Of a DNA stretch of 64,000 nt, positions 22,021 through 34,139 are shown piece after piece. How positions within the stretch are numbered: position 1 is the first letter of the stretch; the number at the start of each line of letters is the position of its first letter. The position numbers were made by a program, and so were the translations under genes. The notes under the pieces are model-generated. The model was not told the DNA's origin. It worked only from the letters and a program-made list of their open reading frames with translations, and searched no databases. The stretch lies in assembly GCA_029891385.1 (NCBI GenBank), contig CM057232.1, positions 66,959,824 through 67,023,823 on the forward strand. Direction: 5' to 3'. This DNA comes from Erythroxylum novogranatense (taxonomy: Eukaryota; Streptophyta; Magnoliopsida; Malpighiales; Erythroxylaceae).

Positions 22021-23036
22021 TGCAAGCTTCCAGGAGGTTTGTGGAGGGATTCTCCATGATAACTGCTCCGATGACTAAGTTATTGAGGAAGAATCAAAAG
22101 TTTATCTGGAGTGATGAATGCCAGAAGAGCTTTGAGGAGCTCAAGCATAGATTGACGAGTGCTTCGATTTTGATTTTGCCTTCTAGAGATGAGGGTTATA
22201 CTGTGTATAGTGATGCTTCGAGGAAGGGTCTTGGGTGTGTATTGATGCAGGGAGACCGGGTGATTGCTTATGTTTCGAGGCAGTTAAAGCCATATGAGTT
22301 GAACTATCCGACATATGATTTGGAGTTGGCAGCAGTGATCTTTGCCTTGAAAATTTGGAGGCATTATTTGTATGGAGTTCAGACAAGGATCTTTACCAAT
22401 CATAAGAGTCTCAAGTACTTGTTGAGCCAGAAGGAACTGAATTTGAGACAGCGACAGTGGATAGAGTTGCTTAAGGATTATGATTTGCTGATTGAGTATC
22501 ATCCAGGCAAGGCCAATGTAGTGGCAGATGTCTTGAGTAGGAAGTCTTCGATTGCTTATGTTCAGATGATTTATCTTCCTTTATTGGAAGAGATGGCCAA
22601 GCTTAAGATAAGCTTGAAGCAAGAGGAGCTGGATTGTCTTCTAGCTAACTTCCGAGTGAGACCGATACTCAGGGAGAAGGTTAGAGAATTGCAGGCACAA
22701 GATGCAGATTTGAGTAAGCTTCGAGATGAAATTCAGAATGGTAAGATTTCTGAAGTGATAGCGAGAGATGATGGACTTATGACAGTGGGGAACAGGCTGT
22801 GTATCCCAGATGTGCAGGAGGTTAAGGATGAGATTTTGGATGAAGCACACAATGCGCCTTATGCCATGCATCCAGGTAGCACCAGGATGTACAGGGATTT
22901 GAGAGAGCATTTTTGTTGGAAAGGCATGAACAGGGATGTAGCAGAGTATGTTAGTAAGTGTCTAGTGTGTCAGCAAGTCAAGGCTGCACACCAGGCACCT
23001 TCAGGCAAGTTGAGACCGTTGCCTATTCCGAAATGA
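22021..23036 (+). pseudogene. Element A RNase H and integrase zinc region, fused in frame to gag
   Basis: After [16 protein letters not shown] the frame jumps to [14 protein letters not shown], the start of RNase H. Relative to element C, about 1.46 kb (protease and RT fingers, palm and thumb) is absent, with no loss of frame. RNase H shows [13 protein letters not shown] and [12 protein letters not shown], but IFTNHKSL has Asn where the family has the catalytic Asp. The HHCC region is at 22845-22990 ([25 protein letters not shown]). A TGA at 23034 separates it from the integrase core. Confidence 0.85.
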
Positions 23037-24155
23037 AAGTGGCAGAGGGTGACTATAGACTTTCTGATGGGTTTGCCTAGGACTAGTAGGAGGCATGATG
23101 CTATTTGGGTTATTGTGGATCAGTTGACGAAGTCAGCTCATTTTCTAGCGATTAAGCAGACTGATTCTTTGCATGTGCTAGCAAAGAAGTACATCGATGA
23201 GATTGTGAGATTGCATGGGATCCCGGATTCGATTGTGTCTGATAGAGACCCTCAGTTTACTTCGAGGTTTTGGGGTAGTTTGCAGGAAGCTTTGGGTACT
23301 AAGTTGAATTTTAGTACGACTTTTCACCCTCAGACGGATGGTCAATCTGAGAGGACCATTCGGACTCCTGAGGGAATGCTTAGGACTTGTGTGATTGATT
23401 TCAAAGGAGTTTGGGATGAACATTTGCCATTGGTCGAATTTGCTTACAACAATTCATACCATTCGAGCATTCAGATGGCTCCATATGAGGCTTTGTATGG
23501 GAGGAGATGTAGAACTCCGATCTGTTGGGATGAAGAAGGAGGGAGGAAACTGGTAAGACCAGAATTGATTCAGAAGACAGTTGAGAAAGTCAATCTGGTT
23601 AAGCAGCGACTTAAGGCAGCACAGGATAGGATGAAGAGCTACATTGATGCACACCGAAAGGAGATGGAGTTCGAAGTTGGTGAGAAAGTGTTCCTTAAGA
23701 TGTCTCCTTGGAAAGGAGTAATGAGGTTTGGCAAGAAGGGCAAGTTGAGTCCGAGGTATGTGGGTCCTTATGAAATCCTTGAGAGGATTGAGCCACTCGC
23801 CTACAGGTTGGCTTTACCTCCGGAATTGTCTCAGATTCATGATGTTTTCCATGTTTCCATGTTGAGGAGATATAGATCGGATCCTTCTCATATTATTCAG
23901 ACTAGTGAGGTTCAGCTGAGGGAAGGTTTGAGTTATGAGGAGCTTCCAGTGGAGATTTTGGATGCAAAGGACAAGGTCCTCAGGAACAAGATGGTTCAGT
24001 TAGTCAAAGTCCTGTGGAGGAATCATTCGGTAGAGGAGGCTACATGGGAGCCATTGGAAACCACAAAGGAGAGGTATCCGCATCTCTTCGATGATTCAGG
24101 TAACAATTTCGAGGACGAAATTTCTTTTAAGAGGGGGAGATATGTTGGGCCGTGA
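23037..24155 (+). pseudogene. Element A integrase core and chromodomain
   Basis: Same frame as gag. DDE residues in TIDFLMGLP/VIVDQLTKSAHF, SDRDPQFTSRFW and GQSERTIRTPEGML; GPY(x)ILERI core-binding region; chromodomain-like LVKVLWRNHSVEEATWEP then YPHLF. The stop lies 13 bp inside the 3' LTR. This is the least damaged pol segment in the window. Confidence 0.85.
24129..24142 (+). other. Element A polypurine tract
   Basis: AAGAGGGGGAGATA directly before the 3' LTR. Confidence 0.85.
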
Positions 24156-25842
24156 ATTTTTTTATGATGTCTTTAAGCATGAATTGTGTTAATTATGTGC
24201 TTAAGGCTTAGTTTGATTAAATTGGGAATGTTAGTGAATAATTGAGATTAAATTGAGTTTAATGTGGTTTAAATGAGAATTAAGGGATAAAAGTATGTGA
24301 GGGCATTTTTGGGAAGGTTACTTGAGTTAGATAGGTTAAGGCTTGACAAGAGGGGTGTTTTGGTCTTTTCCTTTCTATTTAGACTTAAGTGATAAAATTA
24401 GAAGGAAAAGAAGAAATAAGAGAGAAAGAAAATAGAAGGAGAAGAGGAAGGTGTCGTAGCTTGAAGAAGAAGAAGAGGAGAATAGGGTTTGTGATCCAAG
24501 AGATTTTCGATGATTCGGACTTTTAAGGTAAGTTTCGCTTCGTTTAATCTTGTTTTGGTTGGATTAAGCCTAAAGATAGGTTGAATGTGTTAGAGTCGGT
24601 GGTTTAGGGTTTTTGGGAAAATGGGTAGAAATCCTTGGGTTGTTGGATTTGTGGTTGATTTTAGGGTTTGAATGAGTTAGAAATATAGTATTGATCTTGA
24701 ATCAAGGTTTAGGTGTGTTGCATTTGCTTAAGGGAAGGATTGAGGTTGGAAAAATACTGGAAAGTCGGGTTCGGAGTCGTTATTCAGACCCGTACGTCGC
24801 GACGTGCGAATTTGTGCACGTCGCGGCGAGCAGCAGGCCTACGTCATGACGTGCGAGAAGGAGCACGCCATGACGCGAGAAAAGTTGTGCACGCCTGTAA
24901 GACACTTGCGTCATGTGCATGGCGGCAAGACGGGCGTTCGCATGGCGAGAGCCCCTGCTTCCAAAGAATGATGCATTTTGGTATTTTGGTTGTATCTTGG
25001 GCTGTAGATGTCCAATTGAGGTGATTTTGGATTCGTTGTGACCTAGAATCAAAGAGCTACAAGTTTTATGAAGAAGGGAAGTTCGGAATTTGCCTATTAG
25101 GATTCGAGATTTAGATGGAAGTCGAGTATAGATTGTTAGTGATAGCGTTTTTGATTTTCGAAGCTTTTGATTATTTCCTTTGAATATTGTTTGAATGGAA
25201 ACTTGGTTTGTTTTAGGAAACCAAGCCGACCTGATCGAATCGCAAGAGGAAGGACAACAGTGAGTTGGATTCTCGAGCGATATTAGGTGGGTAATATATT
25301 TATGGTTGTTGTGTGTATGGGCAATATGTGTATGCTTGCTTCCATGTGTGTGACACTGCTTGTGTTGAATTATAAGAAATATTGAAAATGCATTGTGATC
25401 ATGATTATGTACTGCCTTGATAGGCATTATGGCATTTTTGCAAGAATGAAAAGAACGAAAAGTATGAAAGCTTTGATAAAATGCTTTGAGCATGAAATGA
25501 ATTGTTATGTGCTTTGTTTGGGTGAGAGAGTAACGAATGGATAGTCACATGCACGTCGACGTATAGCCTTTTCCCGGCTGCCCGCTTGAAGCCACGAGAT
25601 TCTTGAGAAATCAGACTCGAATAGTTTACGGTATAAAGTTCGGTTTATCCGGATGGTTTTACGAAACTCTCGAGCCAATTGTTGTGTATACATTATTGAT
25701 TTGTTGGGCATGACGCATATTAATTGTTATATTGTGAAATCATATGACATATTATTGTGATGATTGTAAATTGATAGATGTTGACTTGTTTATGCTTGTA
25801 TATACATATATATGCTTGATTGTGTGGCTCGTTGCCAATGGC

Positions 25843-25849
25843 TATAAAT
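25843..25849 (+). promoter_or_regulatory. Probable TATA box, element A 3' LTR
   Basis: Same CCAAT/TATAAAT arrangement as in the 5' LTR. Confidence 0.4.
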
Positions 25850-26226
25850 GTATATGCTACTGAGCTTCGCAGCTCACCCTATTATCTCCCACTCCTCAAG
25901 TGCAGAACGAGACGATCGTTGATCTTGCAAGGCATCAGAAACTCCACGATAGTTAGGAGCTTTGTATTAAGTTAGTATTTTGGTTGGCCCTCCGAGCATA
26001 TCATCATGGAGCATTTTCATGTATTTTGGATTTAGACTTTATTTTTATTATGTATGGTTGAGAATACTTGTTTAAATTTTTGGATTGTAATGCCATGAAG
26101 TCCCTTGGTTTATGGGGTGTTTAATTCATAGATGGAATGTATGTGTATAATGTGTGTATGTATGCTTGTGTGAATAGAATTATATATGGATGTTGGGATC
26201 GGGTCCGATATGTTTGGGAGCGCGTC

Positions 26227-26231
26227 GCTGG
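26227..26231. repeat. Target duplication of element F, left (GCTGG)
   Basis: Matches 43909-43913. Confidence 0.85.
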
Positions 26232-26974
26232 TGTAACACTCCACTTCCACAAGACCCAAACCCGACATCGATGGTGATATCCGAGTCCGTGCCCTACGAG
26301 GGTGGTGTGCTACATCACTCGGTCAAACTCAGTATAAATTTATTTTTTAAAAACACATATCTATCCACATTACAACTTATACGGAAAACAATTTGTATAA
26401 ACGAATCAATGGCCTCGGGGCTCTTTTCATAAATACAATTATTCCAATATGTTAACTTTACAAATTGTCCAAATCAGTAATACAAAAATTCAGAAAAACA
26501 AAAATACACTAATGCGAATACTAACCGATCCCCACCACCTCTATATCAGATTAACCAAATAGACGTCATACTCCCGTTGCCTAACGGGGTACTCTTCTGA
26601 GTCTTGAAAAAATAATTGCAATTTTTGGGTGAGTTTTGCAAACTCAGTGAGGAACCATCATCGATGTTTCACTCAATTCATGCAACACAATATTCACATA
26701 GTACATATTTTCACATTTGTCGCGTAATTAAACACATTGCACAATTGCACTTGAACATATACAATGGGTCACATTCCATTTGCTTAAATATCTATACCCA
26801 ATTGAATTTGTAACACATTCAAACACAAAACAGTTGTTGCCCAATTTACACTCAGAAATACACAGAACCACAAAGCAGTTAACCTTTCATTCATTCAAAG
26901 AAGTGCAATCCAATGCATATATAATGCATATGTGATCCTTTCCAATTTATTACGGTGTTTTGACCGAACGCCTA

Positions 26975-27109
26975 AACTGTCCCAATATGGGCGCATTAAT
27001 CGGTGAACCAAAGGCTCTGAACTGTCCCAATATGGGCGTATTAATCGTTGAGCCAAAGGCTCTGAACTGTCCTAATATGGGCGCATTAATCGTTGAGCCA
27101 TAGGCTCTG
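26975..27109. repeat. 45-bp tandem repeat in F LTR, 3 copies
   Basis: Units begin AACTGTCC(C/T)AATATGGGCG at 26975, 27020 and 27065. The partner LTR has four. Confidence 0.9.
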
Positions 27110-28317
27110 GATCACAGTGGGGCTCGAGGCCCAATATAAACGTTGAGCTTATAGCTCTCGATGGCTGCTCCGGTCACAACTCTCATTAACTGATCATGCA
27201 TTCATGCATGGAATGCATGTGTCACAATTAAACCATATTACATCACAATCGGAGCCAAATTATTACATTCAAACAATTGTTTCACCACAATTCACAGTGT
27301 AGTCACAATCACAATTTATAATCCCAATTAACACATACATACAATTGGTTCACAAACAATCACATTCCAATCAAAATTACCAGTAAAACACTCATATTTC
27401 ATAATCTCCCACATACATCGGACACCTTCGGTCTGGAACATGAGCACAAACAGACGCAAAAGTCCCTCCATTACTCTCCACAGTTGTATAAGTGTAAAAT
27501 ATAACCAAATAATAATTGAGGAACCATCTAGGTTACTCACCTTTGCTCCCGAAGCTAAAGCCTGGAAGTCTCGGCAACGTCTGTTAATTGACGTTCCAAA
27601 TGCGTCTCTAAAACAGTCCAAATATCCAACATTACCAAATTGGCAAATCAGAAACATTTAATAATGCACATGGAGCAATTAAACGTGTACAATGCATGTT
27701 CGTGACATTCCTAGCACTATTACACAATTTCCCATCACCAATTTTTTCTCTAAACATTAGAAACCCATTGACACTGAAATCACTCAATTCGGACCTCTAT
27801 AGGTCCAATTTTAAATAAAACATGGCTTAGGAAAAATCCTTACCCGATCCCCTCACTTCGACCTAACCAATTCCCGTCAATTTCCACTCTAAAAATTCCC
27901 AATTTCACAAATAAATGAAATTAAATATTTCACGAATCCGATGCCTCGAGAATCTGGTCAATCGGACGTCGGATGAAAAAGTTATTCCCAAAACATGTTC
28001 AAATCAGCACACTATGAAACTTCACTCAGAAAAATGAATATCTTAAAGGCTAAATTGAAAACCGACCTGTTCATAACAATTCTAGAGCTATGTCTCTAGT
28101 TTACTTAGGAAAAAGAACCAGCTCAATCCAAGCACTCTATCTCAAGATATCCACAAATTACTAAAACAAGTTCAGACTATTCCCACTGATCCACTCACTT
28201 AAATCCGACCACTTCCATTTTTTTTTAATCTCATAAATTCTTAATCTGGTGTAGAAACCATCGCTTCTAAAATCAAGTCATTTGGAGGTCGGATGGAAAA
28301 GTTATGCACAAAAGATT

Positions 28318-28490
28318 GGACAGAGGTCGGAGGGCGAGCCGGGCTACCCATTCACCAGGTGAGCTCGGCAAGCGGGGGCGAGCGCCTCGCTCGCCCAACC
28401 CGCATAGGCGGGCGTTGCTCGCCCGGCTGGAGAGCTCGCTCGTCCGCATGGGCGAGCATTGCTCGTCCGTCTGGGCGAGCTACGCAGCTT
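28318..28490. repeat. CpG-rich minisatellite island in F left LTR
   Basis: Repeated GGGCGAGC and its complement GCTCGCCC in an otherwise AT-rich LTR; the other LTR has a shorter version at 41742-41873. Confidence 0.75.
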
Positions 28491-28536
28491 ATAATCCCTT
28501 TTTTTTTTAAAAAAAACCAACTCTTCTTTCAATAGC

Positions 28537-29270
28537 TCGATCTTTTCACCCAAATGTCCAAATGATACAAAATCAGTCTCGTTGGAAAGATCTTGGAAAA
28601 TCCTACAAGTTTCATGCAGAACTTGGAATTTAATAACACCTCTAAAGATGTCAAAAATTCGATCAAATCTACTGCCCTCTCAATGACCATACAAACCAGT
28701 ACCCTATTTTTGCAAAAGTCATAACTTTCAATCCCTTTGTCAAAAATTCCAAACTTTATATCAATCAAAAGAGCAAAACAAATGTTAAAACTTTGAAGAA
28801 CAACTTGGAAGCCAATTCCATCTGTAGCCAAATCAAAATCTCAAGCAAAACTTCTACCTACACAAATTTAGTCACAATTCTAACCCAATCTTTCAAAATT
28901 CATAACTTTCAAACCCATTGTCGAAAAATTGCATACCATATATCAATCAAAAGCTTAGACAATCAACTACAATCTCAAGAAGAATGCCAGCCCAATTCTA
29001 TCTCTACATAGGTCGCATCCTCAAATGAGTGTGGCTGACCTGTTTAACCTTATGAAATCAGCCTAAAGCCTAAACCATAAAAAAACTTCACAAATTTATA
29101 TCTTTCAATCTTTACACCCAAAATTCACATAAAATATCTCATTAGAAAGCTATATCAATCCTCTACAACTTTCAGTAATACCAATTTCTCAAAATCGGTC
29201 TCCATCATCCTAGAAAAATTCTCAAAGATTCAGGTCATCAAAATGGAACCAAAGCTCGGATACTGTTCAT
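28537..29270. repeat. Diverged ~180-200 bp direct repeats in F LTR
   Basis: An anchor like CATAACTTTCAAxCC followed by CAAAAATTCC and AATCAAAAG or a GGAAAGAT-type block recurs near 28537, 28720, 28901 and 29097, spacings about 183, 181 and 196 bp. Confidence 0.55.
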
Positions 29271-30196
29271 CCAACATGTACATTTCAATCTTCCGAGCTA
29301 CATTCAAAGCTCTTCCAACCATAATTGGGCAGAACTTCCTTCATAGGAATTCTAGCCTTATCTCTCAAGTTTAATTTAAAATAAACCTCAGCTCAATTAG
29401 ACAACCCAATCAAAAGTTATGAGCAAAAATCTAAAACCTACACAAATTCCATTTTCTAGATTTCAACCAAAACTTTACTTCTTTCATACAAGCATCACTA
29501 CCATATCAATAACCTTCCCATTTAGCCAAAACTTTTAACCATAAATTCATCAAAACATTTTCTTGAGTAATTAACCCCCAATTGGCAGCACACGCAAACA
29601 CAATTTTTCATGCAATCAAATCCCAAATACCATGAAACTAATGGTCAAAACAACACAAAGAAAGCATCAATTACCAAATTCAATAACATAAAACAAATTC
29701 CTTACCTATACAAGCTTCCACTCTTCCTCTTCCAACTTTTTTCTCCAATTCTCTACCTTTCTCCATCCCAAACGATCATCACTATTAAGGAGGCAATATG
29801 CTTAAGCTTGAACACATGAAGAGGAAGCACTCAAAATAGAAGAGCTTGTGAGAAGGTAGAGAAGAGTAGCACTTACCAAGAAACAAAGACCAATGACAAA
29901 GAAGAAGGAAATGAAGAGCTACGGATGAAAGAGATCTAATAGCCTTCAAAGTGATTTTGTTTAACAAGTTGCAAGGGAAAGAGTCGTAGGTGAAGGAAAG
30001 AACAAGACAAAAATAGTAAAGGAAGGAGGACACTTGGCTCTTCATAGAGAAAAAGACAAAAAGCTCAATCAGGACCATTTAATGAACCCTAATCCAAATT
30101 TATCTTTAATCCATCTAATGCTAATGGCTCTATAACAATTCCAAAAATTTATTTAGCCAATAAATCCGTGCCATTAGGCAGTACTTTTCAGTACAG

Positions 30197-30201
30197 GAAA
30201 C
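30197..30201. repeat. Target duplication of element G, left (GAAAC)
   Basis: Matches 35747-35751. Confidence 0.85.
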
Positions 30202-30614
30202 TGTTAGAATGAAACTTTTGGAAATGTAAACAATGAATAGAGAATGTTTCTGTATTGAATTGTAAACGACTCCAGTAGGTTTTCAAGTGCCTACCTTACT
30301 CCTCAGTCAATACAACATTTCAATTTTTCCCTATATTCCTTTCTATTGTCTCTCATCTATATACTACTGTTGGCTAACAAACAAGAAACAACTTTTGTAA
30401 CAAACTTGCCACGTTGGCCAAACCTACAAATAAACCAGCAGACAATCCAGCAGACATTCCCTTTGTGAAAATCAACAATGCAATCGTCACACATGTTGCT
30501 TTTATTCTCTTAGTAACAGATTCCTTCTAGACTTCCATGATGGATCCAGCTCTCGGAAAACCCCTATCCTTCCTCCTTTGATAAACATGACGGACTGCTG
30601 GCTTTGGCCCATCA
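30202..30614 (-). repeat. Element G, 3' LTR (413 bp)
   Basis: Plus strand TGTTAGAA to GGCCCATCA; matches 35333-35746. Confidence 0.9.
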
Positions 30615-30799
30615 ATACCCCGCCCTTCAAGAATCACCTTGTCCTCAAGGTGGAAGTGTGGAAAAATATCTTTGATCAATTGCCAAGGTTCCCAAGTAGC
30701 TTCAAATGGAGGGAGAGTTTTCCACTTAACCAACAGCTCTAAGTCAGTACCCGAATCTCTAATATCCAGAATTTCCTCTGGTTCAACCACCCAATCCAT
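30527..30799 (-). pseudogene. Element G chromodomain, end of pol
   Basis: Frame with VVEPEEILDIRD, LELLVKWKTLPPFEATWEP and LIKDIFPHFHLEDK: a chromodomain with its aromatic-cage-type W and E/W positions, thought to steer integration to heterochromatin. Coding passes through the polypurine tract and 88 bp into the LTR before stopping. Separated from the integrase by a TAG at 30833. Confidence 0.85.
30615..30628 (-). other. Element G polypurine tract
   Basis: GAAGGGCGGGGTAT on the minus strand, adjacent to the 3' LTR. Confidence 0.8.
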
Positions 30800-30974
30800 A
30801 TCAGCGTTTAAAATGGGAGGAAGTGGTTGGACCTAAACAGCAGACCCCAAGGCCTTTTTAAGTTGAGAGATGTGGAAAACTGGATCCATATCAGCGTTTA
30901 AAATGGGAGGAAGTGGTTGGACCTGAACAGCAGACCCCAAGGCCTTTTTAAGTTGAGAGATGTGGAAAACTGGA
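30795..30974 (-). repeat. 90-bp in-frame tandem duplication in element G pol
   Basis: Two near-identical 90-bp units (about 30795 and 30885) give two copies of a 30-residue segment containing [15 protein letters not shown]. The downstream copy carries the TAG. Confidence 0.9.
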
Positions 30975-31377
30975 TGAATAGCAGCATCCTCCGGTAGTTG
31001 AAGTTTGTAAGCCACAGTACGGCATCTTTCAAGGATAGGAAATGGGCCAAAATAACGGGGTGCTAACTTTTCATTGGGGTGTGTTGCCAAAGTACGTTGG
31101 CGATAGGGGCGGAGCTTAAGATACACCAGGTCGCCCACCTCAAACTGCAGGTCACGGCGATGTTTGTCTGCAGACACGCTTCATTCTGCTTTTATGCAGG
31201 GCCAATCGTTTTTTAGTTCGCCAAGATCAAATCACGGCTCAACAACTGATCCTCAAGAGTAGAATTTGTCAGTAGCATTATAAGCATACCGAATCGGGGT
31301 GGGGTCTCGTCCATAAACAATCTTGAAAGGAGGAGCTTAGAAGCGATATGATAGGGCGTGTTATAAGAGTACTCAGC
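30833..31377 (-). pseudogene. Element G integrase C-terminal region
   Basis: After a TAG at 31378-31380 the frame resumes with AEYSYNTPYH. The later open part from 31177 reads [16 protein letters not shown] and [15 protein letters not shown], the GPY/F motif region, then the duplicated [10 protein letters not shown] block and a TAG at 30833. A gap near 31180-31260 is frameshifted. Confidence 0.8.
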
Positions 31378-33510
31378 CTAAGATATCCATTTGCCCATCG
31401 ACGCGTTTGTTGGCTCATGGCAACGCAGATATGTTTCGAGACAACGATTAACAACTTCGCTTTGCCCATCCTTTTGCGAATGATATGCAGTGCTGCGTTT
31501 AAGGGCAGTATGCTGAAGTCGGAACAACTCCGTCCAGAAATGACTAAAAAATATCCTATCCCAGTCCGAAACAATACTCCTTGGAAAGCCATGGAGCTTG
31601 ACCACATGTCTAACAAACTCATCAGCCACCAGCTTTGCTGTATATGGATGCTTAAGAAGTATAAAATGGGCATACTTACTGAAACGGTCCACAACCACCA
31701 TAATGGAATCATAACCAAGAGATCTTGGAAGTCCATCGATGAAATCCATACTGATGTCGTCCCATATAGCCTGCGGAATAGGCAATGGCTGCAGTAATCC
31801 CGCGGGAGACAGAGTTTGATATTTGTGATGTTGGCAGATAGAGCACTCTTCAACAAACTTTTTAATGGTATTATGCATACCCTCCCAATACAACTCACCA
31901 GATAGACGCTTGTAAGTCCGTAGAAACCCACCATGTCCTGCAATTGGGCTGTCATGGAACTCATGTAGTAATATGGAGATGAGGGGAGAGTGGCGAGGTA
32001 TGACCAACTTATCGTGAAAATACAAAAAGCCTCCCTTTAAAGACCAACCTGGACGAGCTATGGGATTCACTGCCAGATCCCTTTTAATGGCCATTAACTC
32101 CAAATCCTTCTCCACCTCTTGCCGTAAAACCTCCAGATCCAACACTCTAGGAACCGATATTGCCAATAACTCCGGAGAGTGAGCAACGCGTGATAGTGCG
32201 TCTGCTGCTTTATTTTCAGGACCTGGTCGGTATTGAATTTCAAAGTCGAAACTCATAATTTTGGTTAACCACCTCTGATATTCTGTTGCCACCAGTCGCT
32301 GTTCCAACAAGAACCGCAAAGATTTTTGATCAGTTCTCACAATAAAGTGTCTTTCGAGTAAAGAGTGGCGCCATTTCTGAATTGCTAGAACGATGGCCAT
32401 CAACTCGCGCTCATACACAGATTTAAATCTGGTTCGCCCCTGTAGAGCGTGACTGAAGAAGGCTAGGGGCCTCCCTTTTTGAGACAACACGGCCCCTAGC
32501 CCAATTCCTGAAGCATCCGTCTCCAACACAAATTCCTCCGAAAAATCTGGTAAGGCCAAGATTGGTACTGACTTCATGGCCTGCTTCAAGGCATTCACGG
32601 CATCTGTCGCTGCTGCATTCCATTCAAAGGAATCTTTCCTGAGCAACTGTGTAAGAGGCGCTGCCATTCTTCCGTAGTGCCTCACAAATCTTCGATAGTA
32701 CCCGGTCAGCCCCAGAAACCCCCGCAATTCCTTGGGATTCTTCGGCATAGGCCATTCATCCATTACCTTCACCTTGCTTTGGTCTGCTGAAACTCCTCGC
32801 TCCGAAATAATATGGCCAAGATATTCAATCTCTGGCTGAAAGAAACAACACTTCTTCGTATTAGCAAACAACTGGTGTTCACGTAGCACTTGCAATACTT
32901 CACGAAGGTGTCTTTCATGGTCCTCCCACGATAAGCTGTAGATAAGAATGTCATCAAAAAATACCAAAACAAATCGTCTCAGCCTACTTTTAAAAATAGT
33001 ATTCATGAGTGCTTGAAAAGTAGCCGGTGCGTTCGTCAAACCGAATGGCATCACCATGAATTCGTAATGCCCTTCGTGAGTGCGGAAAGCTGTTTTATGC
33101 ACATCCTCTGGTTTGACGCGAATCTGGTGGTAGCTCGACTTGAGGTCGAGTTTGGAGAAAAATCTCGCACCATGGAGCTCATCCAATAGCTCATCTATGT
33201 TGGGAATTGGAAAACGATTTGGAACTGTGGCATGGTTCAGTGCGCGATAGTCCACGCAGAACCTCCAGCTGCCATCCTTCTTTCGTACCAGCAGCACCGG
33301 ACTTGAAAAAGGACTAACACTAGGTCGAATTAACCCAACCTCCAGCATTTCAGCTACTAGACGCTCTATCTCCTCCTTCTGAATGTGCGGATATCTATAT
33401 AGTCGCACATTGATCGGTCCCGAGCCTTCCTTCAACACAATGGCGTGCTCATTCCCACGCATCGGTGGCAATCCCTTCGGCATATTAAATACATCAGAAT
33501 ATTCCTTCAA
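31378..33510 (-). pseudogene. Element G RT, RNase H and integrase
   Basis: A 710-codon open stretch. [46 protein letters not shown] and the catalytic FFDDILIYS. RNase H: LETDASGIGLGAVLS, YERELMAIVLAI, VRTDQKSL and ADALSR. Integrase: HHCC (HEFHDSPIAGHGGF to CSICQ), SMDFIDGLP, SDWDRIFFSHFW with a Trp in the SDRD-type motif, and GQSEVVNRCLE. It is one frame with the protease, parted only by a TAG at 33517-33519. Ends at a TAG at 31378. Confidence 0.9.
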
Positions 33511-33516
33511 CAGTTG

Positions 33517-34077
33517 CTAAACTAACGGTTCATCTTGACCCTTGATTTCCAGAGCTTGTACTGCTACACTCATTAATTCAATCATTACCCCTGATTTTTC
33601 CTGTTGCAATTCCTTCATCATGGTCTTCAGAGAAACCATGGCCTTAGTGAGGCTCGGGTCCCCCTTAATTTGTACTGTCCTTTCCCCAACGTCAAACGAC
33701 ATTGTCAATCTTTTCCAGTCATTCCGCGTCTCCCCCAACGTGGCCAACCACTTCAATCCCAGTATAACGTCCGTGCTTCCCAATGGCAACGGCAAGAAAT
33801 CCTCGACGATGGTAAGCTCCTGCAGCTTAAGGATTACTCCCTTACAAACTCCCATTCCCTTCAATTTCTTGCCAGAACCTATTACTACCCCATAGGGTGA
33901 TGTCTCCTGAACAGGAATCTGCAAAGCCTCTACTACCCCAGTTGAAATGAAATTATGTGTTGCTCCACAGTCAATAAGCACCACGACACATATTCCATGC
34001 ACTACTCCCTTTAATTTCAACGTTCGTGGCTCCGACAACCCCACCACAGAGTTAAGGGACAACTCCACATTCTTCAA
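33517..34077 (-). pseudogene. Element G protease
   Basis: Contains VVVLIDCGATHNFIS: the aspartic protease triad is DCG instead of the usual DSG/DTG. It is followed by ILGLKWLATLG, the family's second motif. Same frame as RT. Confidence 0.8.
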
Positions 34078-34139
34078 GGCGTCGTCAACTGAGTCTTCCT
34101 TTTATGCTATAATCTCATCCCCTTCCTCTTCTTCACTTA

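Larger units (their letters stand above)
24143..26231 (+). repeat. Element A, 3' LTR, main part
   Basis: Colinear with 18535 onward. Its CpG island (24785-24965) is visibly decayed, with several CG changed to TG or CA. Interrupted by F; the last 51 bp are at 43914-43964. Confidence 0.9.
26232..30201 (-). repeat. Element F, 3' LTR (left), first part
   Basis: Plus-strand start TGTAACACTCCAC. Holds three 45-bp tandem units (26975-27109), a GC-rich island (28318-28490) and diverged ~180-200 bp repeats (28537-29270). Spurious short ORFs here match the other LTR and are not genes. Confidence 0.85.
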
